Of a stretch of DNA of 64,000 nucleotides, positions 45,895 through 53,480 are shown piece after piece (within the stretch, counting starts at the first letter, position 1; each line of letters starts with the position of its first letter). The notes below the pieces were generated by a model that saw nothing but the letters and a program-made list of their open reading frames with translations, searched no databases and had not been told where the DNA came from. The position numbers were made by a program, and so were the translations under genes. Source of the DNA: Roseiarcus sp963832305 (GTDB lineage Bacteria > Pseudomonadota > Alphaproteobacteria > Rhizobiales > Beijerinckiaceae); contig CAWHTU010000014.1 of the NCBI GenBank assembly GCA_963832305.1, forward strand, positions 335,674-399,673. Direction: 5' to 3'.

Positions 45895-46115
45895 TTCGGT
45901 GCGCCTCCAGGTCGGACGGATGTGTCCGCCGTTGACCCGGTAACGCGAATGCCCCCCGTTCTGTTCCGCCGCGTGCGCGCCGGACCGGCGGTGCGCCGGC
46001 CCCGTCGTAGACGACGAGCCGTCTCGCATGCGAAAGGTCGTTGGTTTTTGCGGCGTCCCTGAAGAGTCCGAGGCCAGCGGCGCGGAGCTGGGCGTCATGA
46101 GTTTCGGAGGCGGCA

Positions 46116-46730
46116 GTGCTTCAACTTTACGGCAACGCCAGATCCCGGGCGACGCGATGCTTGTGGATGCTCGAGGAGATGGGCGAGCCCTATCAGCTGA
46201 TCGAGAAGAGCACGCGAGCGGACGACTTGCAGACCGGCGAATACCGGCGGCTCAACCCGAACGCCAGGATTCCTACCCTCGTCGATGGCGACGCGGTGTT
46301 GTGGGAATCGATGGCGATCAATCTTTATCTCGCCCAAAAATACGCTGGGCCGATGCACTGCGGGAGCCCTGAAGTGCTCGGCCTTGCCGCCCAATGGAGC
46401 TTTTGGGCTGTTTTGGAAATGGAGGAGCTGCTGCTTGACTTGTTGATGCATCGTGCGCTCTTGCCCGAGTTTTCGCGCGACCCATCGCACGCCGAGCGCG
46501 ATGAATTGTTGCTGCAAAAGCCGTTGGGAGTCCTGAACGCCGCCTTGACCGGACGTCATTTTCTGGCCGGCGAGCGCTTTACCGTTGCCGATCTCAACGT
46601 GGCCAGCATCCTGGCGTGGGGCAAGATCGCCAAGCTCAACACGTCTGCGCATCCGGAGGCGACGCGATGGCTGGACACATGCATGGCCCGGCCAGCCTAT
46701 GGTCGCGTCCGTGATATGGGCCGCAGGTAA
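46116..46730 (+). CDS. Glutathione S-transferase family protein
   Basis: The 204-residue protein has an N-terminal thioredoxin-like domain (LQLYGNARSRATRCLWMLEEMGEPYQLIEK; LNPNARIPTLVDGDAVLWESMAINLYLAQKY) and a helical C-terminal domain (FLAGERFTVADLNVASILAWGKI). The ESMAI glutathione-binding segment and cis-Pro are intact; the catalytic position carries a Ser or Tyr near residue 5-9. GTG 46116 follows GGAGG. It is nine bases upstream of folC and probably co-transcribed. Substrate unknown. Confidence 0.9.
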   Translation: MLQLYGNARSRATRCLWMLEEMGEPYQLIEKSTRADDLQTGEYRRLNPNARIPTLVDGDAVLWESMAINLYLAQKYAGPMHCGSPEVLGLAAQWSFWAVLEMEELLLDLLMHRALLPEFSRDPSHAERDELLLQKPLGVLNAALTGRHFLAGERFTVADLNVASILAWGKIAKLNTSAHPEATRWLDTCMARPAYGRVRDMGRR

Positions 46731-46738
46731 TCTGGCGG

Positions 46739-48049
46739 ATGCCGGCGACGGGCGAGAACCTCGACCTCGCGCGCGCAACGGCGCGCCTCGACGCCCTCAC
46801 CAACTGGGAGAATCGGCCGCGCAGCGCGATGCGGGTCGGGCTCCAGCCGATGCTCGACTTGGCCCAGCGGCTCGGCGACCCGCAAAAGTCCTTTCGCTCG
46901 ATTCATGTGGCCGGAACCAAGGGCAAGGGATCGGTTTCGGCGCTGATCGAGACGGCGCTCGTCCGCGCCGGAATTCGGGTCGGACGCTACGCCTCGCCCC
47001 ACGTCGAGCGCATCACCGAACGGGTGAGCCTCGAGGGACGCGATATCGACGAGGCTTCGCTTGCCCGCGCCCTTGATAAAGCGCTCGACGCTTACGAGGC
47101 CGCGCGGAAGGCTCAGACCGCCGGCGCCGGCGCCACCTGGTTCGACCTCCTGACCGCCGCCGCCTTCGTCGTTTTCGCCGAGACGCGGCGCGAATGGGCC
47201 GTAGTCGAAGTGGGGCTCGGCGGCAGGCTCGATTCGACCAACATCGTCATGGGCGAGGTCGCCGTCGTCACCAACATCGGGCTCGAGCACACCGAGATTC
47301 TCGGCCATACGCGCGCGGCGATCGCCGGCGAGAAGGTCGGCATTCTCAAGCCGGGCGCCGTGCTCGTCACCTCGCTTGACCCGAATGACGAAGCCGGGCG
47401 CGTGCTTGAGTCTCGGGCCGAGACGCTCGGCGCGCCCGTCGTTCGCCCGCCTCCTTCAGCCTCCCCGACGATCGAGGGATCAAATGTCGCGCTCGCCGGC
47501 GCGGTGCTCGACCAGCTCGGCAAACTGGGCGTGCGCGCCCCGGCGGTCGGCGACGCCGATGTCGGCGCCTGGCTCATCGACAGCAAGACCCGCGCGGCTG
47601 CGCGCCTGCCCGGCCGCATGGAGCGCTTCGCTATCGAAACGGCGTCAGGCCGGCTGGCGGTCGTGCTCGACGGGGCGCATGTGCCGTTCAATATCGAGGC
47701 CGTCCTCAGCGACCTCGCCCGCGCGCCAGAATTTTCCACGCCCTGCGTCGCGGTCGTCGCGCTCGCCGCCGACAAGGACGCAAAGGGCTTCGTCGCCGAA
47801 CTCGGTAAGCGCGCCTCGACGATCGTGTTCACCGACCTGCCGGGATCGAGCCGGGGCCGGCCGCCGGACGAGTTGCAGCGGCTCGCCGCTTCGCTCGGCC
47901 TTAAGAGCGAAGCCGAGCCGGACGCCAAGCGCGCGCTAAATCGGGCCACGGCGCTCGCGACAGGGGCCAAAACGTGGCTGCTCGTCACCGGCTCGCTTTA
48001 TTTGGTCGGCGCGTTGCGAGGCGCCGTCATCGATGCGCGGAGGCGCTGA
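46739..48049 (+). CDS. folC: Bifunctional dihydrofolate synthase / folylpolyglutamate synthase
   Basis: The 436-residue Mur-ligase-like enzyme adds glutamate to dihydropteroate and folates. Motifs are FRSIHVAGTKGKGSVSALIETALVRAG (ATP loop, about 57-83), GRYASPHVERITERVSLEG, EVGLGGRLDSTNIV, NIGLEHTEILGHT and VLDGAHVPFN. It supplies polyglutamylated folates, the cofactors of the C1 operon 3 kb upstream and of YgfZ, though it is a general housekeeping gene. No accD lies next to it, unlike in many Proteobacteria. Confidence 0.95.
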   Translation: MPATGENLDLARATARLDALTNWENRPRSAMRVGLQPMLDLAQRLGDPQKSFRSIHVAGTKGKGSVSALIETALVRAGIRVGRYASPHVERITERVSLEGRDIDEASLARALDKALDAYEAARKAQTAGAGATWFDLLTAAAFVVFAETRREWAVVEVGLGGRLDSTNIVMGEVAVVTNIGLEHTEILGHTRAAIAGEKVGILKPGAVLVTSLDPNDEAGRVLESRAETLGAPVVRPPPSASPTIEGSNVALAGAVLDQLGKLGVRAPAVGDADVGAWLIDSKTRAAARLPGRMERFAIETASGRLAVVLDGAHVPFNIEAVLSDLARAPEFSTPCVAVVALAADKDAKGFVAELGKRASTIVFTDLPGSSRGRPPDELQRLAASLGLKSEAEPDAKRALNRATALATGAKTWLLVTGSLYLVGALRGAVIDARRR

Positions 48050-48310
48050 GGGCCCGGTCGCGCCTTGGCGGCTCAGGACCCGATGGTTCCGGCCTTACCG
48101 AAATCGGCGGCCGCCTTCAGATAAATGTCTTCCGTAAAATAGAAGACCGTGCTATGGTCGCTGTCGGATGAGCAGTGCGCGGGATAGGCGCCGGCGATCG
48201 TCGCCCGAGGCGTCTCCTTCGCTCGTCGTCGTCAGGACGGGCGAGGAGAGGCCATTCCGGCGCGGGGTTGACCGAACCCGTTGAAAAGGCCCGTGCCGGG
48301 GAAGGAAAAG
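48050..48310. other. Gene-free interval after folC
   Basis: About 260 bases between the folC stop and the tandem repeat. Open frames here are short and lack ribosome binding sites or recognisable similarity. I see no terminator with a T run. A less GC-rich patch lies around 48120-48160. Confidence 0.4.
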
Positions 48311-48395
48311 GCTTGGATTTTCCTTCCCTTCGCTTGGATTTTCCTTCACCCCGTTTGGAAAAAGCTTCCCCGGATTTTGAGTTTGCTTCCCCACC
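48311..48395. repeat. Degenerate 21-base tandem repeat between folC and ubiA
   Basis: Units begin at 48311, 48332, 48353 and, more decayed, near 48374. The first two share GCTTGGATTTTCCTTC and differ mainly in the last five bases; the third reads GTTTGGAAAAAGCTTCC. On the minus strand the array is in one open frame that would encode repeats of the type GKSKRREGKSK. A similar Lys/Ser-rich translated repeat is familiar to me from intergenic regions of Rhizobiales, without a known role. Confidence 0.65.
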
Positions 48396-49330
48396 TAGCC
48401 GAGCCACCCTTCGAGGGCGATTCCTGCGAACAGGAGGAATCCCGCGTCGCGGTTGGAGCGAAAGAGCCTGAGCGCTGTCGCCGGATCGGCGCCTTCGATG
48501 CCGCTGACCTGCCAGCCGAGATGGGCTGAGAAGGCGAGCCAGCCGGCAAGCGCGATCAGGCCGCCGCCGGCGAGTTCGATCGCGGCAAGAGCCAGCGCCG
48601 CGCACGCGGCATAGAAAAGGCCGACGCCAAGCCGGGCGCGGGCGCCGAACAGGCGCGCGGTCGAGCGGATGCCGACGATGGCGTCATCGCGCGCGTCCTG
48701 GAGCGCGTAGATCGTGTCGTAGCCGATCGTCCACGCGAAGGCGGAGACGTAGAGCAGGACCGCGGGCCAGGCGAGGCTCGCGAATGTCGCGCTCCAGCCG
48801 ATCAGCGCCCCCCACGAGAAGGCGAGGCCGAGCGCCGCCTGCGGCCACGAGGTCACGCGCTTCATCAGCGGGTAGACCGCGACTACGCCGAGCGAAGCGA
48901 TCCCAAGCCAGATCGAAAACCGGTTGAAGCTGATCAGCACCGCGAGGCCGACCAAGGCCTGAGCAACGAGGAACGCCGCCGCCGCGCCGATCGTGACCCG
49001 ACCCGACGGCAAGGGCCGGTTGCGGGTGCGCTCGACCCGAGCGTCGAGCTTTCGGTCGAGAATGTCGTTATAGGTGCAGCCGGCGCCGCGCATGGCGATC
49101 GCGCCGACAAGGAACAGCAAGAGGTGCCAGAGGTTCGGCCCGCGATGGAGGGCAACTCCGGCGAGAGCGGCCGCCTGCCAGCATGGCGCGAGCAGGAGCT
49201 GCCATCCGATCGGCCGGTCGAGGCGCGCGAGTTGAATGAACGGAAGGGCGAAATCAGGGGTGAGCCGCAGGACCAGGCTCGCCGGCCGGGCGTCCGGCAG
49301 GCTCGCCGCCGGTCGTGGCGCGGCGATCAA
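48395..49330 (-). CDS. ubiA: 4-hydroxybenzoate polyprenyltransferase
   Basis: The 311-residue inner-membrane prenyltransferase attaches the isoprenoid tail in ubiquinone synthesis. The two aspartate-rich motifs are NDILDRKLDARVERTRNRPLPSG and DARDDAIVGIRSTARLFG; about eight helices surround them (WQLLLAPCWQAAALAG, LWHLLLFLVGAIAMRGAG). The start is probably TTG 49330, whose bases overlap the TGA stop of the upstream gene (TTGA), implying translational coupling. Other in-frame starts lie further inside. Confidence 0.93.
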   Translation of the reverse strand: MIAAPRPAASLPDARPASLVLRLTPDFALPFIQLARLDRPIGWQLLLAPCWQAAALAGVALHRGPNLWHLLLFLVGAIAMRGAGCTYNDILDRKLDARVERTRNRPLPSGRVTIGAAAAFLVAQALVGLAVLISFNRFSIWLGIASLGVVAVYPLMKRVTSWPQAALGLAFSWGALIGWSATFASLAWPAVLLYVSAFAWTIGYDTIYALQDARDDAIVGIRSTARLFGARARLGVGLFYAACAALALAAIELAGGGLIALAGWLAFSAHLGWQVSGIEGADPATALRLFRSNRDAGFLLFAGIALEGWLG

Positions 49331-49776
49331 AGAGGTCCGGCCGGCAGCGGCTGGGCCTGCGGGCCGCCGCCGCCCCCCTGGGCCGCCTGCTCCTTCATCT
49401 TCTTCATCTGCGCCGCGACCGTGCAGGCCTTGGAGTTGAAGCTCGCATTCTTGGCGTGGTGCTCTTTGAGCTGGGCGATCGCCTCGTCGGGGAACGAGCA
49501 CCAGTCCTTGTTCTTCTCCATGTAGGCGATAAGCGCCGACTCGGCGCGGATGAGGCCCGCCGACTTGATGCAAAAGGCTTGCGGGTCCATCGGCTTGCCG
49601 TGAAACGACTGGGCGAAGGCGTTGACGGTTTGCAGTTGCGCGTTGCGATCCTGCGCGAGCTTCTGCATGTCGCTGCCGCAATCCGCGAAGGCCAGACCGC
49701 TCGATCCCACCATTGACGCAAAGAGCGCCGCCGCCAAGCCGTAGAGCCGATGCCGTTCCACTGCGGTCAACCCCAA
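49327..49776 (-). CDS. Small secreted protein of unknown function
   Basis: About 149 residues. The N-terminus has a signal peptide HRLYGLAAALFASMVGSSGLAFADCG, with cleavage probably after AFA. The mature part is charged and helical with four cysteines (DCGSDMQKLAQDRNAQ, FCIKSAGL, DWCSFPDEAI, KACTVAAQMKKMKE), which can form two disulfides in the periplasm, and ends in a Gly/Pro/Gln-rich tail. The start is uncertain among TTG 49776, TTG 49770 and GTG 49761; a G-rich tract precedes 49776. It overlaps ubiA. I do not recognise the family with certainty. Confidence 0.72.
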   Translation of the reverse strand: MGLTAVERHRLYGLAAALFASMVGSSGLAFADCGSDMQKLAQDRNAQLQTVNAFAQSFHGKPMDPQAFCIKSAGLIRAESALIAYMEKNKDWCSFPDEAIAQLKEHHAKNASFNSKACTVAAQMKKMKEQAAQGGGGGPQAQPLPAGPL

Positions 49777-49863
49777 GTCAAAGCCCCCCAGTTCAGGTTC
49801 TGCCCAATTCCGCGTTCTGGGATTCTGCGAGTGCATTTCGTCGGCAGAAACCTCAAGAAAACG

Positions 49864-49888
49864 GCAAAAGCGCGGCTGACCCCGCGCT
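49864..49888 (-). terminator. Rho-independent terminator of glk
   Basis: Seven-base arms AGCGCGG and CCGCGCT with a six-base loop, followed on the minus strand by TTTTGCCGTTTTC, 17 bases after the glk stop. It separates glk from the secreted-protein/ubiA unit. Confidence 0.75.
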
Positions 49889-49904
49889 CTTCTTGCCCTG
49901 AAGC

Positions 49905-50909
49905 CTAAACCCATGCGCGAGACGCGTAATCGATGGCGTAGCGGTTCGGCGCGGCGGCGATCGCAGCCATCCCGACCAGCACCGCGTCGTCGCGGATGAT
50001 GAGCCGGGTCGGAATGCGTCTGGCGAGAGCGTCGACCGGAGCCTTGGTCTCGAAAGCGTGGCGGAACGCCGCGTCGTCGAGGAACCTGACGAGTCTCGGC
50101 AGCACGCCGCCGGCGAGCGTCAATCCGCCCGTCGCGACGAAAGTCACCGCCATGTCGCCGGCGAAGCGGCCGACGATGCGCCAATAGAGCCTCAGGCTCG
50201 TCGCCTCTTCGCCCTGCGGGTCGGCCAGGGCCGCCGCGGTGACGACGGGCGGATCAACATGCGGATCGGCCAGCCCCTGAGCGATCATCCGGGCGCGATG
50301 AACCCGCGCCAGCCCCGCCCCGGAAATGACGCTTTCGCTGGTCACCCGCCCGTGCGCGCGTTCGAGATGCGGCCAAATCGCGAATTCCTCGGGCCAGACC
50401 GGCCCAAAATCGATATGACAGGCTTCCGATGGAACCGCCGCAAAGCGGCCGTCGGTCTCGACCAGCGCGGCGATTCCCAATCCCGTGCCTGGGCCCAGGA
50501 TCACCTGCGGGCCCTCGGCGCCGAAACCCAGGGCGCCGATGCGCCTCGCCCAGGCCTCTCGGATCGCCGGCAGCGATAGCGCCTGCGCCTCGAAGTCATT
50601 GAGCAGCAGCCCCTGGCCGAGACCGGCGCGGCGCGCCGTTTCAGGGCCGTCCATCACCCAGGACGCATTGGTGAGCTTGAGCGTCCGCCCGACGACCGGG
50701 CCGGCTCCACAGGCGATCGCCGATCGCGGCATGGCCTCGAGCTTGGGCTTGGCCGCCTCGATCGCTTCAGGGAGCCCCGGATAGTCGCCGGTGTGCAGAT
50801 GGACGATCTCGCCCAGTCCTGCCCCAGGCTCCCTGGCGAGGGCGAAGCGCACGTTGGTGCCGCCGGTGTCGCAGACAAGAACCGGAAAGGGAAAGGCGAA
50901 TTCGCTCAT
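49905..50909 (-). CDS. glk: Glucokinase (bacterial Glk family)
   Basis: The 334-residue ROK/ASKHA-fold kinase phosphorylates glucose. It shows PVLVCDTGGTNVRFALA (about 9-25), LKLTNASWVMD, LLLNDFEAQALSLPAI with the catalytic Asp, VILGPGTGLGIAAL, the glucose-contact EACHIDFGP (where Escherichia coli has EGGH-type residues) and LTLAGGVLPRLV. ATG 50909 is preferred over 50927 because homology starts with MSEFAFPFPVLV. It is monocistronic. Confidence 0.92.
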   Translation of the reverse strand: MSEFAFPFPVLVCDTGGTNVRFALAREPGAGLGEIVHLHTGDYPGLPEAIEAAKPKLEAMPRSAIACGAGPVVGRTLKLTNASWVMDGPETARRAGLGQGLLLNDFEAQALSLPAIREAWARRIGALGFGAEGPQVILGPGTGLGIAALVETDGRFAAVPSEACHIDFGPVWPEEFAIWPHLERAHGRVTSESVISGAGLARVHRARMIAQGLADPHVDPPVVTAAALADPQGEEATSLRLYWRIVGRFAGDMAVTFVATGGLTLAGGVLPRLVRFLDDAAFRHAFETKAPVDALARRIPTRLIIRDDAVLVGMAAIAAAPNRYAIDYASRAWV

Positions 50910-51182
50910 GGCCGGCCATAGACGCAAGACACACAGCCTCCGGTCAAGCGGGAACGGGAAGGTACTAAGAGCAATGGCAGGGTCTCAAGTCAGAGAACCG
51001 TGTGAAGCTTGCAACTGGATCTTAACCCGGTATTATGAACAGATCAGGAACATTCCTGTCGGTTGAGAACCCTCGCGTCGGTGGCGGCTTCAACAGCATC
51101 GTCCACAACTACTGCGGACGAGTCTGTTTCGCGTTTGAGTCACGCGGCCTAAAAAAGGTCATTGCAGGAATCAATCGCGGTT

Positions 51183-52358
51183 ATGCCCGAGCACACGTAT
51201 CTCGAATTCTTCGCCGGCGGCGGCATGGCGCGCGCCGGCCTTGGGACGTCATGGCGCTGCCTGTTCGCCAATGATTTCGACGAGATGAAAGTTGAGACCT
51301 ACGAAGCGAACTGGGGCACGGGACACATCAGGCATGGGGATGTTGCGAGTCTCGCACTGTCGGACTTACCTGCCGGTTCGGTCGATCTCGTGTGGGCGTC
51401 GTTTCCATGTCAGGACCTGTCGCTCGCCGGAAGCTATCGGGGCCTTGGTCGCGAGCGCGACAAGGTCGCGACCCGATCCGGTACATTTTGGCCCTTTTGG
51501 AAACTGATCCGAAGCCTGGGTCAAGACGGACGCGCCCCACGCGCGATTGTTCTGGAAAACGTCTATGGGTGTTTGACCTCTCGAGAAGGAAAGGATTTCG
51601 CATCGATCGCCTCGGCGCTCGCCGAGTTGGATTACAAGTTCGGAGCGGCAGTGATTGATGCCGTCCATTTCGTCCCGCAGTCGCGGCCACGCGTTTTTTT
51701 CATCGCCTTCCGGGAGAACCAAGGCATTCCGGCTTCACTGATCGCGGAGGGTCCGCAGGAAAGCTGGCATCCCCCAGCGCTTATTCAGGCTCACGCCGGT
51801 GTCACCCCGGCGGCGAAGCAAAATTGGATCTGGTGGAGGATCTCGCGGCCATTGACGCGAAATTCGACGTTCGCCGACCTGATCGAGGACGCGCCGACAG
51901 CAGTGAAGTGGCACTCGGCGGCGCATACAGACTACATTCTGAATCTCATGTCGCCGCTCAACCGCCAGAAGGTGTTTGACGCGATGAGAAGTGGCGCCAA
52001 AATTGTCGGCACTGTGTATCGGCGAACCCGTCCCGACGAAAACGGGATCAAGCGACAGCGCGCAGAGGTTCGCTTCGACAATGTGGCGGGCTGCCTTCGC
52101 ACTCCGGCCGGCGGCTCGTCCCGTCAGGTAATCTTGGTGGTTGAAGGAAAGAGAGTGAGGTCGCGCCTGCTATCGCCGCGCGAAGCTGCGCGGCTCATGG
52201 GATTGGATGACGACTATGTGCTCCCCGACCGCTATAATCATGCTTACCATATCTGCGGCGATGGCGTGTGCGTACCGGTTGTACGGCATATTGCCGAGCA
52301 CGTACTTGAGCCTTCTCTTGTTGAGCGCGAGGCGTCTGAGCTGATCGCCGCGGAGTAG
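51183..52358 (+). CDS. DNA (cytosine-5) methyltransferase
   Basis: The 391-residue enzyme has the C5-methyltransferase motifs in order: I YLEFFAGGGMARAGLG (6-21), IV with the catalytic Cys76 in WASFPCQDLSLAG, VI IVLENVYGCL, VIII FVPQSRPRVFFIAF, and IX/X near the end (LSPREAARLMGLDDDYVLP, ICGDGVCVPVVRHIAEHV). The target-recognition region lies between about 190 and 310 and is not recognisable. ATG 51183 is preferred over 51162. Base composition is less GC-rich than in neighbours. With the nuclease and Vsr genes after it, it forms a restriction-modification unit. Confidence 0.93.
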   Translation: MPEHTYLEFFAGGGMARAGLGTSWRCLFANDFDEMKVETYEANWGTGHIRHGDVASLALSDLPAGSVDLVWASFPCQDLSLAGSYRGLGRERDKVATRSGTFWPFWKLIRSLGQDGRAPRAIVLENVYGCLTSREGKDFASIASALAELDYKFGAAVIDAVHFVPQSRPRVFFIAFRENQGIPASLIAEGPQESWHPPALIQAHAGVTPAAKQNWIWWRISRPLTRNSTFADLIEDAPTAVKWHSAAHTDYILNLMSPLNRQKVFDAMRSGAKIVGTVYRRTRPDENGIKRQRAEVRFDNVAGCLRTPAGGSSRQVILVVEGKRVRSRLLSPREAARLMGLDDDYVLPDRYNHAYHICGDGVCVPVVRHIAEHVLEPSLVEREASELIAAE

Positions 52359-52361
52359 TAA

Positions 52362-52943
52362 ATGGCGATCGATCTGGTGTTCCGTCGGAAAGCAGTTCGC
52401 ACTCTGACGAACGAAGTCGGCTGCTATGTGCTTTGCGATCTCGATCAGGTGCCTATCTATGTCGGGCAATCAGTCGACGGCATCCGCTCCCGTGTGAATC
52501 GTCATCTCACCTCTGCGAGGAGCGACATAATTGCAAATCGACAGATCGACGTCTGGGAGATCGCGTGGGTCTGGGCTTATCCAGTCAAGGACAAAGCGGA
52601 GATCGGCTTCCTCGAGGACGAGCTATTCCATGCGTTCAATGCGAAATCCGCATTGATGAACGGAAAGGTTCCAAAGCCGCGGGCTGATCCGCCTAGTCCG
52701 CCGAATCCGACACAAAAGGTCCAGGTAATGGCCGACGCCGAAATTGCAGAGAAGAAGGACCCGGCGCTTCGCCTCCCGCGGCAGGCTGAACACTATAGTC
52801 AGATCGTGGGGCATTTTCTTGCAGTAAAGAACTCAAGGGAAATCGCTGGAGCAATTCAGGCGCATTTTGAGCGGCTGCAGAAATATCATAGGCAGCTGCT
52901 CGGCTTGGCGGTTGAGGTTGAGGGCGACAGCGGCGAGGATTGA
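52362..52943 (+). CDS. GIY-YIG nuclease, candidate restriction endonuclease
   Basis: The 193-residue protein begins four bases after the methyltransferase. The N-terminal about 95 residues form a GIY-YIG domain: GCYVLCDLDQVPIYVGQSVDGIRSRVNRHL, with the two aromatic strands (GCYVL 20-24, IYVGQS 32-37), Arg42-Arg44, His48, and GFLEDELFHAFN (82-93) holding the metal-binding Glu. A Pro-rich linker (PRADPPSPPNPTQ) leads to a helical C-terminal region (HYSQIVGHFLAVKNSREIAGAIQAHFERLQKYHRQ) probably for dimerisation. Position beside a methyltransferase makes it the likely cutting partner, as in Eco29kI-like enzymes; specificity unknown. Confidence 0.83.
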   Translation: MAIDLVFRRKAVRTLTNEVGCYVLCDLDQVPIYVGQSVDGIRSRVNRHLTSARSDIIANRQIDVWEIAWVWAYPVKDKAEIGFLEDELFHAFNAKSALMNGKVPKPRADPPSPPNPTQKVQVMADAEIAEKKDPALRLPRQAEHYSQIVGHFLAVKNSREIAGAIQAHFERLQKYHRQLLGLAVEVEGDSGED

Positions 52944-52959
52944 TTCTGGACATCGCACA

Positions 52960-53403
52960 GTGCGCGATCGAGTGACCTACGATCGCTCCGCGGTCATGCG
53001 CGCGGTCAAATCGCGCGGAACCGCTCCCGAGCGCGCCGTCTGCGCGCTGTTGCGCCCGATCGCGCCGGGCTACAGGCTCCATCGCGCCGATCTGCCGGGC
53101 AAGCCGGACGTCGTCTACGCCGCGCGCAAGCTCGCGATCTTCGTCCACGGCTGCTTCTGGCACGGCCATGATTGCGCCCGCGGCGCGCGCATGCCGAAGA
53201 CCAACGCCGCCTACTGGCAGGCCAAGATCGCACGGAACCGGGCGCGCGATATCAAGACCATGGCCGCCTACGCCGGGATGGGGTGGCGCGCGCTCGTCGT
53301 CTACGAATGCGAACTTAAGGACAAGGAGGCGCTCCGCGTCCGGCTCGCGGGCGCTCTGCGCCCGCCGCAAGCGGCCTCTGAAACGCGCAAATTGCCGCCG
53401 TAA
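52960..53403 (+). CDS. vsr: Very short patch repair endonuclease (Vsr)
   Basis: The 147-residue protein nicks at T:G mismatches left by deamination of 5-methylcytosine. Motifs are RSAVMRAVKSRGTAPERAVCALLR, YRLHRADLPGKPDVVYAARKLAIFVHGCFWHGHDC (catalytic Asp50; zinc-binding His/Cys) and PKTNAAYWQAKIARNRARD. GTG 52960, or GTG 52972, is the likely start, since homology begins at DRVTYDRSAVM; the long frame from 52867 overlaps the nuclease gene. It is the expected companion of the C5 methyltransferase two genes upstream. Its GC content is back to the genome norm. Confidence 0.93.
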   Translation: MRDRVTYDRSAVMRAVKSRGTAPERAVCALLRPIAPGYRLHRADLPGKPDVVYAARKLAIFVHGCFWHGHDCARGARMPKTNAAYWQAKIARNRARDIKTMAAYAGMGWRALVVYECELKDKEALRVRLAGALRPPQAASETRKLPP

Positions 53404-53480
53404 CTGCCTATCTTTCGGCCTTGCACCAGCGTCTCCCGCAGTGCAGCATCCCGCGAAACTTTCGCCAACGGAGGCCGTCG

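Noticed and set aside
51035..51274. A 79-codon frame before the methyltransferase gene, considered as a controller (C) protein of the restriction system
   Set aside because: No helix-turn-helix pattern, weak start, and it runs into the methyltransferase in another frame.
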